Shown piece after piece: positions 56,881-64,000 of a stretch of DNA of 64,000 nt. Origin of the DNA: Diogma glabrata (taxonomy: Eukaryota > Arthropoda > Insecta > Diptera > Cylindrotomidae); assembly GCA_963693315.1 (NCBI GenBank), contig OY856186.1, forward strand, positions 132,467,903 through 132,531,902. The letters are read 5' to 3'. Made by a program: the position numbers and the translations under genes. The number at the start of each line of letters is the position of its first letter. The stretch's first letter is position 1. The notes under the pieces were generated by a model, which saw nothing but the letters and a program-made list of their open reading frames with translations, had not been told where the DNA came from and ran no database searches.

Positions 56881-57059
56881 TTTTTACCTTTTTTGAATCA
56901 GTAGGTCCTAAAACGTCAAGAAATACCAAAAAAGTGGGGGTAAGAATTTCACTTTTGGCTTTTTGACCTTTTTGATGAGTGGCAACACTGACCAACTGTC
57001 ATTGTGCTGTCAGTGATAAATCTGTTGTTGCGTGCTGTTGAAGATTTTTAATTCGAAAA

Positions 57060-57390
57060 GTAAGTTTTTTTTGCACATTTCAAGGTTATTTTCTGTAAGA
57101 CAACTTAACCTAGAAGTGTGGCTGTAGATGCATTATAGAATTTAAAGTTTTACATTGATCTAAGGGTCATATTGCGATTTTATTAATGCTCTTTAGAAAG
57201 ATTCATTTCTTTCTAGGTTATGTCTTAATAATTGTACCTATGGATAGGGGAATAAATGTACCTACGGACTGTTCATAGGTACATAATATCGGACATTAAT
57301 TAAATAATTATATTAAATAATTATATATTTATTAAATAATTAATTTAAATGATTATCCTACAAATAGTTATTAAATTTGTATTTTTCCAG
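57060..57390 (+). other. Probable intron that splits the transposase start codon (A|TG)
   Basis: A donor gtaagt at 57060 follows gaaaa, and an acceptor with a T-rich tract, tttttccag, ends at 57390, directly before tgccacgaag. Splicing would create aaaatgccacga, i.e. ATG-CCA-CGA-AGT, the usual N-terminus (MPR) of this transposase family. Without splicing there is no in-frame ATG at this point. Length 331 nt. Confidence 0.6.
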
Positions 57391-59074
57391 TGCCACGAAG
57401 TAAAACCGGAGTGAAGCGGGATAAAATTTGTCCAGACACTCTCCCCGAAGCAGTTAAAAGAGGTCAAAAGTGGATGTTCAGTTCGTAAGGTGGCTGACAA
57501 ATTTAAAATACCTAAATCTACAATTTTTAACTATTTGCAACTCAATAAGGATAATAATCTCAACGAAATTTCTATAGAACTTTTGAAGAATGACGTTAAA
57601 AAGGTATTTGAAGAGCATGAGGAGATTTTGTTACGCTAATATTTAGAAAAGGTAGCTTACATGCATATGGGTTTAGATTCCAGGCAAGTCCGAGAGCTTG
57701 GCTACCAGTTTTCTGTGGAAAAAATAAAGAAAATACTCCTGAAAGCTGGCATCAATACAAAATTTCCGGTATAGTGTGGTTGAAATGTTATCGACAACGT
57801 TTTCCAGAACTATCCCTACGAAACCTGAAGCAACTAGTTTAGTCAGAGCTACCAGTTTTAATAGGGCAAATGTTTTTAATTGTTTTGATAATCTCGAAAA
57901 AGTGCAGAAAAGGTATAATTTTCCACCTGAATCAATGTCGACGAGACAGGGATATCGACGGTACATAAACCAAAAAAAGTGCTAGCACCGAAAGAAATTA
58001 AGCAGCTAGGAAAATAAACTTCTGGAGAAAGGGGGATAAATAATACCATGATTACCTGCATAAATGCAATAGGAAATTCAGTACCTCTTATGTTAATGTT
58101 TCCTAGAGTGTTTTTTAAAGACAATATGCTTAAAGGTGCGCCTCCAGGTTCTGTCGGAGCGGCGTATCAATCTGCATGGTCAACAGAACAGATTTTTAGA
58201 CAATATTTAGATCATTTTATCGCCTTTGCGAAACCTACGAAAGAATGTCCAGTTTTATTTACAATGAATAACCATGAAAGCCACATTTCAATTGAAATCA
58301 TTGACAAAGCCTCAGACAACGGTATAATTCTTTTAACTCTGCCTCCACATACCTCCGACAATTTACAAGCTTTGGATTGATCTGTATTTGGATCGTTTAA
58401 GTCCCAGTACAATAAGGCCGCCGACAGGTGGATGATGAACCACCCAGGGAGACCTATCACCATTTATGATATTGCCGATATCATAGGAGGAGCATACTCC
58501 CTCTCATTCACTCCAAATAATATAATTAAAGGATTTGAAGTTACTGGCATTTCCCCATTTAACAGAGATATATTCACAAATGAAGATTTTCTGTGCTCAT
58601 TTGTCACTGATCGTCCACAAAAATCTGTTGTTGATACCACAGTTACATGTTTGGAGCAATAATCGCTTTTAGTGCATATTAGTTTTTCTCTGGCACAAGA
58701 TATTCCTGGAGAACAAATTATATCAGAAGTTTTGATACCTGTTGATTGTTTAGAAAATGATTACCAAGATCAATGTCATGACTTACTTTTGGAACCAAAT
58801 TCTAGACCTCAAAACGCTGCTATTTCTCCAACATTGGAATCTTTACGTCCTTCTGCAAAGGCACCGCCGATAAAGACATGTCAACGTGGAAGGAAACTAG
58901 GTAAAACAAGAATACTTACTGACACGCCGGAAAAATTAGCTATCCGAAATGAAGCTATCATAAAATCTGAAAAAAAGAGAAAAACTGAGGAAAGAAAAGA
59001 AAAAAGAAAGCACCAAAGAAAAAAACTGCGCCCTTCGAACTGACTTCAAAACTGGGCCCTAGTACTATAATGTG

Positions 59075-59475
59075 CATAATTGAAGACGCTGTAGGCACTT
59101 GGCGAAACATTTTAATATTATTTTAAATATTTTATTTTACTTGTTATAAGTTTCGCAATAAATACAAATTATAATTATTGTTTTATTTTAATTTTATTTA
59201 AACAAAATATATTTGTATATATATATTTTTGCTCGATTAATTTCGGTTGTTTCACCATTATCAAGAGCTTGAAAAATATATACTGTATATATATACAGTA
59301 TATATTTTTCAAGCTCTTGATAATGGTGTAACAACCGAAATTAATCGAGCAAAAATATATATATACAAATATATTTTGTTTAAATAAAATTAAAATAAAA
59401 CAATAATTATAATTTGTATTTATTGCGAAACTTATAACAAGTAAAATAAAATATTTAAAATAATACTATAATGTG
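59075..59475. mobile_element. Palindromic insertion in the transposase gene with 12-bp target duplication
   Basis: The 12-mer tactataatgtg occurs at 59063-59074 and 59464-59475. Between them is a near-perfect 350-bp palindrome (59116-59465, centre about 59290) preceded by 42 unpaired bases with gaagacgc and gcgaaac. The arms contain aagctcttgataatgg and aaccgaaattaatcg. Without the insertion the transposase frame reads straight from GPSTI into MCVGC, which confirms it as a later insertion. The motif style (cttgataatgg, then ccgaaa) resembles Penelope 3' ends; assignment is inference. Confidence 0.7.
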
Positions 59476-59840
59476 TGTAGGATGTAGAAAATATGAGAAT
59501 AAGAAAAATATGCTAACCTGTTCTATGTGTGAAGGACGGTATCATCAGAAATGTGTACCTAAATCGCACAAGGACAACTTCAACTCGGATGATGAGTGCA
59601 ACTTTGTTTGCCCAAGGTGCTACAAGTTAGACGATGATGATAATTCTGATGATAGCGACGATTCTGCCAAAGCTTTATACAATGAGTATGAGTTATACAA
59701 TGAGTATTGTTGTTCTAAGAAGCAATAAAATTGTTATTAATTTCTATGTTTTGATGAGCATATTTTGTTGTTGTTTTAAGAAGAACTAATTGTTTTTGTG
59801 TTTTTTATTATTTTTTTTTAATAATATTCGTTCCCTGGTT

Positions 59841-59895
59841 TGTCTGATCCCTGGTTTATGGATCTTCGGTGTTGCTCTTGGCCTTGGGGCCTGTC
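59841..59895 (-). mobile_element. Inverted fragment of the second Penelope-like element
   Basis: The text ctgatccctggtttatggat, then cggtgttgctcttggccttg, is the reverse complement of 60287-60341 inside the RT coding region (the ATPTIHKPGIRL segment), with few mismatches. A short inverted 5' piece joined to a forward body is a known outcome of Penelope and LINE insertion. Confidence 0.75.
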
Positions 59896-61721
59896 ATTGT
59901 CTCAGTAACGGAGGAGAAGCAACGAAACATAGTCAGAGGAAAGGCAGCAACGACTATATCAAACCATATGCATATGAATAGAAAGTTAACTATAGACAAC
60001 TAAAAAAGATTCACGATGCATACAATAATACCAAAATCTTCCTAAAAAATAATCCTGACATCGTCGTCACAGCTGCTGACAAGGGCAATGTCACCATACT
60101 CATGGACCGGGCCGATTATGAAACTAAATTAATGAATTACCTCAATGATGAGGGCAAATACAGAAGATTGACCAGAGATCCAACAGCGTACTTGCAAAAA
60201 CGTAATGACATGATGGTGAGTAAACTATTAGACAATAATTATATTGATAAAAAGATGAAGCGTCAGCTTACAACATTCACTGCACAGGCCCCAAGGCCAA
60301 GAGCAACACCGACGATCCATAAACCAGGGATCAGACTTATTATTAACTCCACCAACAGCCCCACATTCAAGATGGCGAAGTATCTTAACAAGATTTTGAC
60401 AGGTGCAGTTGACACTGCTAAATATAATTTCAAAAATTCGTACGAACTAAGAATGAAACTTGAGGATACTACATTGTCCACTGATGACAACATGGTATCA
60501 TTTGATATTATATCTATGTATGAAAAAATTCCGTTTGCAGCAGTATGTGAATCGCTCAAGAAAAGGTGGGAAAACATTAGAAAACAACATCGATACCATG
60601 GGCTAATTTCATGGACATGATTAAGTTATGCGTTAATGATAGTAATTATCTAGAATATCGACGCAAAGTATTCAAGCAGAAGGATGGATTGACAATTGGT
60701 GGTCCGGTATCAGCGATTCTGGCGGACTTCGTAATCACTGACCTCTTGGACAGTGTTATGGAGAAGGCTGGCTTTGATCCAACGTTATTAGTGAAATATG
60801 TGGACGACACATTAATATTGATGCCGAGAGATAAGATTGAAAATTTATTTAATCTGTTAGAACAGTGAAAATAGATCCATTCAATTCACATATGAGATTG
60901 AGGATAATAACGCATTGCCATACTTAGACATGATGCTGCATAGGGAAGGCAACAAAATAACTACGAGTTATTACCAAAAACCAAGTTCAAAAAATAGCGC
61001 ACTGAATTATTTATCTGAACATCCAAATAGTCAGAAAACCAGTTAGGCCTGTGGCCTAAAAATAACATCTTACAAATATAGGAAAGATACGATTGAAGAA
61101 ATCTATAGGATTTTATCATTAAATGGCTATCCAATAGGTCTGATTGCTGGCATGATAAGGAAATATGAAAATATTCACAACATAGCATTGAACGTTGGCA
61201 TGGAAGCTGGGTCAACAATATACAAAGGTCTTATATATACAAGACACTTATCAGAAAGCTTATGCAGATTGTTAAAGAGCAGCAATAGCAACTTAAGAAT
61301 TGGGTATAGAGCACACAGCAACGTAAGTAGGATTTCTGGCAAATTAAACAATAGTCTGGAGATGAATGAGCAAAATGGAGTGGTGTATGCATTCCCTTAT
61401 AGTAACTGTGATGGCGAATACATAGGACAAACGGGTCAAATTTAGGATCGCGTATTAAGCAAGCAACATAGATATGATGAGAAAACTGGAATGAAAAAAT
61501 CTGAAAAAACGGTGGCTCCCCAACATACCATAGACAATGGGCACAAGTTCGCATTTGATAACACCAAAATTCTCATAAAAGAAGCAGATTGGAAAAAGAG
61601 GCTTACATTGGAATCGATAAATATTCATCTAAGAAGAAGAACATCAATAAATCTGAGATCGGACATAGAGAGTTTGAACCCGGTACACGCACAAGTATTG
61701 AACAACATAGGCAAGCAGTCA
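59896..61721 (+). pseudogene. Penelope-like element 2: reverse transcriptase plus GIY-YIG endonuclease, decayed
   Basis: Forward sequence holds VVTAADKGNVTILM (the PLE motif), ATPTIHKPGIRLIIN, MVSFDIISMYEKIP, KDGLTIGGPVSAILADF and the catalytic YVDD (about 60797-60808), then DNNALPYLDMML, and a GIY-YIG region with YSNCDGEYIGQTGQ (about 61399-61440). It is only distantly related to element 1, so it belongs to another PLE family. Breaks: stop at 59979-59981, frame change near 60595-60615 in RT, stop at about 60866-60868, stop near 61045, and TAG at 61443-61445 directly after the GIY-YIG core. The frame ends at 61722-61724. Confidence 0.85.
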
Positions 61722-61983
61722 TAGAGAAAGTGAGTTCATATGAACCCAAAATGAATCTGACGAATTAAAAAAAATACGTAAAAATGATTTTGTTACGACA
61801 ATTAGGTCAATAATGCAGTTCAACAACCTCGTTTACATAGAATTAATTTAAATATATAACATTTGTGTCTCATAGGAAAAAATAAATTTTTGTAATTTTT
61901 TTGATTTTATTGCATGGTCATTTTATTGTTTTATTGTTTTGAAAAAAGCATAAATAATTAACATCTAGTATAATAAATTATCA

Positions 61984-62940
61984 TTAGGGGGAAGTGGGGA
62001 TAGTATAAACATGGGGCAACTGTAAAAAGTTTTAATATCCCTCACAAAACATCAATCAAAAAATTCGACAAAAATATCACAGATGTCGCTTCGATCGACT
62101 ACACACACCAGGAGAATTTGACAGCTGAAGTCAGTCTTGTTCAAAAGTTATTGGTGAATAGGTGTTTCGGCAACCCAAAAGTAAATTTTTTTTTTTTTTT
62201 GTAAAACTCGAATAACTTTTTTTACCATCATATGTTTAAAAATATTCCAACATGTTTTGATAGCTGACATATTCATGAAACATAATATTTCTTTGTTTTA
62301 GCCAAATTTTAGATCTTGGAATATTTTTTCAAAACATAACCCTAAAATCGCCACGTGGGGCACATATAAACAAAAAATATTTTGATAGTATAAACGCGTT
62401 TATATGTGAAGCATGGTATGGTTATATGGTATACGTGTGGTTTCCCGTTTCACTTTTGATATTGATTTGCAAAACCTAAACATACGATGAGATTGAATTT
62501 TTGCTTTTTTCTTTATAATTTTCTACCTGAATTTATTGAGGTTTTACAACAATCGAAAAATATTGTTTTTTTTTTAAAGAAATATATATGTTATATGCTT
62601 ATATATATTGTTTGAAGCACAATAAATAATAAAAATTTTTAAAAAAGGTACTTTATGAATTTTATTGTGGTGTTTTTTGGGTGTTTATATGTGCCCCATA
62701 CAAAAATGCTCATTGTTTATAAGTGCCCCACCAGTGGGGATACTTTAAACGAGAAACATAAATTTTTTGAAATTCAAAATTTTATACTTAATGTTTAGTT
62801 ACGTAATTAAAAAAAATAGTTTTTTGTAGTAAAGATATGAAATTTTACAATGAAACAGTTTTTAAGTAAAAATGTTTTATGGTTTTAAAGTTATTGAGCT
62901 TTAAGTAAAAACTGTTTATACCATCCCCACTTCCCCCTAA
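61984..62940. mobile_element. 957-bp MITE with 27-bp terminal inverted repeats
   Basis: The ends ttagggggaagtggggatag and ctatccccacttccccctaa-type text differ at one base in 27. Internal phrases ggggcaca, tataaac, gtgcccca repeat and echo the ends. No ORF. The target duplication is ambiguous (TTA or TA). It sits in the 3' UTR of Penelope element 2, between the GIY-YIG end and the hammerhead-like motif, so it is probably younger than that element. Confidence 0.8.
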
Positions 62941-63068
62941 GTAAAATCTGTTCAGGATAAAGTGTCGAAATAATGTAAGTGATTTAGAATAATTTTTTAA
63001 AGTGTTTTGATTGTTAATGTTAATTTAATTTTAATTTTGTAACCATATATTGTTTTGACTTATATTTT

Positions 63069-63131
63069 AGATACTGAAGAAGGTCCCAAATAAGGACCGA
63101 AATATCTATAATAAATAGAGATATTTGATCT
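63069..63131 (+). ncRNA. Hammerhead-ribozyme-like motif at the end of Penelope element 2
   Basis: In order: stem I strand agata (63069-63073), core CTGAAGA (63074-63080), one extra A, stem II ggtcc/ggacc (63082-63086, 63094-63098) with a 7-nt loop, core GAAA (63099-63102), stem III tatct/agata (63103-63107, 63119-63123) with an 11-nt loop, cleavage-site TT (63124-63125) and the returning stem I strand tgatct (63126-63131). All conserved core boxes are present. The extra A before stem II and the UU-type cleavage triplet could reduce activity. Hammerheads are known in Penelope pseudo-LTRs. Confidence 0.55.
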
Positions 63132-63134
63132 GAA

Positions 63135-63629
63135 GCTTGATGTTTTATTTGTTAGAATAACTTCTGAGAAATAAAATCGAGGACGATAAAACAGTTTTAT
63201 CAAATAGATCAGAGTCAATGTATATATGTATATTAAACATATATACGTTGAACACCAAAATTTATACTATCTTAATTTATTATATTTTACTCTGATTTTG
63301 CATTAAAAAGCTAAGACAAATTAGATAAGACCAATTTTAAAAAGGAATGCACTTCAGCACTTGGTTTGTAGTGTACCATAAAATCATTATTATAATTTGT
63401 TTTTTTAATGCGTATGACAGAATAGAAAAACACAAGTGTTTTCATATATTTTTGGACATTTATAGGGTGAAATATGTGTTTGCCTGTATTTTTGGACATT
63501 TATAGGGTGATTCTGATACAAGCTTATTAATATATGCCTACAAAAAATCATTTAATTTTACTCAGATTTTTCTAAGACAAATTTTTTATAAAGGAATGTT
63601 TTTGGTTTGTATTTTAACATAAAAAAATG
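63135..63629. other. AT-rich DNA with a short direct repeat
   Basis: The phrase gtatttttggacatttatag, followed by ggtga, occurs at about 63447-63469 (first base differing) and 63485-63509. No gene. Confidence 0.4.
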
Positions 63630-64000
63630 GAGGGGCTGAAATCTCACAGCTCTGAGATATCAAGACTTCGGTCTGGGTTAAGGATTTTGATATAGTTTTC
63701 GGCAAAAAACTTTTATGAGGACATGTTTTTTAGTTTTGGGCAGCGATGTATATCAAACATAACTTTTTTTTAAAGCAAAAGTATTCAGTGATAAACTCTG
63801 TTTAAAAATTTATTACAAAACTAAAACGAAACATCAATACGTTGCCGGAAAATTATAATCAAAATTCCAAAAATATTGTTATATTAAATAAAATCAAACT
63901 TTTTCAAAATTCCAAAAATATTCCAAAAATTAGAACAAAATCTTATATTTAAATTTTTTCTAAATTCCAATAATATTTCAAAAATTCTTAAAAATTCAAA
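63630..64000 (+). repeat. Dispersed satellite-bearing repeat, copy 2, runs off the right edge
   Basis: Positions 63630-63765 match 54690-54830 (ctctgagatatcaagacttc, ggattttgatatagttttcg, cagcgatgtatatcaaacat), followed from about 63855 by aaaattccaaaaatatt units as at 54910-55400. The same orientation and order as copy 1. Confidence 0.8.

Larger units (their letters stand above)
57059..59728 (+). pseudogene. pogo-like (CENP-B/tigger-related) transposase, decayed, with C-terminal PHD-like finger
   Basis: Exon 2 begins at 57391. A psq-type helix-turn-helix follows (GCSVRKVADKFKIPKSTIF), then a second DNA-binding region and the DDE domain: VDETGIS at 57937, a position reading MNNHESH at 58264 where the family has DNH, and LQALD at 58363-58377. 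A linker with basic runs precedes a cysteine-rich finger at 59471-59728 (CVGC, CSMC, YHQKCV, CPRC), PHD-like, as in several insect pogo-type transposases. Breaks: frame changes near 57450, 57775 and 57930, stops at 57637-57639, 58378-58380 (TGA where CGA is plausible) and 58660-58662, and the palindrome at 59075-59475. Not active: the second catalytic Asp is Asn. Element ends and TA duplication were not found. Confidence 0.85.

Noticed and set aside
57776..57985. 69-codon ORF as an independent small gene
   Set aside because: It is an internal piece of the pogo-like transposase between two frame breaks.
59790..59981. 63-codon ORF with hydrophobic start
   Set aside because: Its N-terminal half is antisense of the inverted Penelope fragment; not a gene.

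Overview
The window is AT-rich eukaryotic DNA, and almost everything recognisable in it is a transposable element or a repeat. I see no host protein gene, rRNA, standard tRNA, operon or CRISPR array. The elements are Penelope-like elements, RTE-type LINEs with an APE-like endonuclease, Gypsy LTR elements (one with a possible Env tail), a Helitron, hAT and pogo-like DNA transposons, and many foldbacks. Together they point to an arthropod, most likely an insect. The species cannot be named from this sequence.

Layout, left half. Positions 1-1545 (-) hold gag and the start of pol of a Gypsy-like element that runs off the left edge, with a 106-bp MITE just after the gag start codon. Positions 2002-3045 are a tandem duplication of a 519-bp unit carrying a palindromic element. 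Position 3275-4132 is a foldback. Positions 5340-6180 belong to a dispersed repeat that recurs inverted at 21770-23640. Positions 6181-10786 are the best-preserved element: a Penelope-like element with an unbroken 838-codon reading frame, flanked by two nearly identical 0.76-kb direct repeats (pseudo-LTRs). Positions 12402-19908 are a chain of joined fragments: RTE LINE copy A, a Helitron Rep fragment, a 438-bp foldback, then a decayed Gypsy pol with a possible Env tail at 20085-20258. Positions 21.7-31.1 kb hold mostly diverged tandem and dispersed repeats and another long foldback.

Layout, right half. Positions 33.0-40.25 kb (-) are a decayed Gypsy element split by a nearly full-length RTE LINE (35307-38738) with a clear 12-bp target-site duplication. 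A hAT transposase tail follows (about 40.36-41.05 kb). Positions 41.3-49.2 kb are satellite-like DNA of 285-bp and about 620-bp units, including a very recent 3.2-kb tandem duplication. Positions 49476-51674 are a non-coding hAT-type element with an 8-bp target-site duplication. Positions 54.7-56.8 kb are a dispersed repeat with two tandem arrays. Positions 57059-59728 are a decayed pogo-like transposase gene whose start codon appears to be split by an intron and whose C-terminal PHD-like finger is cut off by a 348-bp palindrome. Positions 59841-63134 are a second, decayed Penelope-like element ending in a hammerhead-ribozyme-like motif. The 54.7-kb repeat family begins again at 63630.

The genes do not form a shared pathway. 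The window is best read as a nested record of insertions. The LINE in Gypsy, the palindrome in pogo, the MITE in gag and the Penelope element in the dispersed repeat give a relative order of events. The youngest events appear to be the intact Penelope element, RTE copy B (one frame break) and the 3.2-kb tandem duplication.
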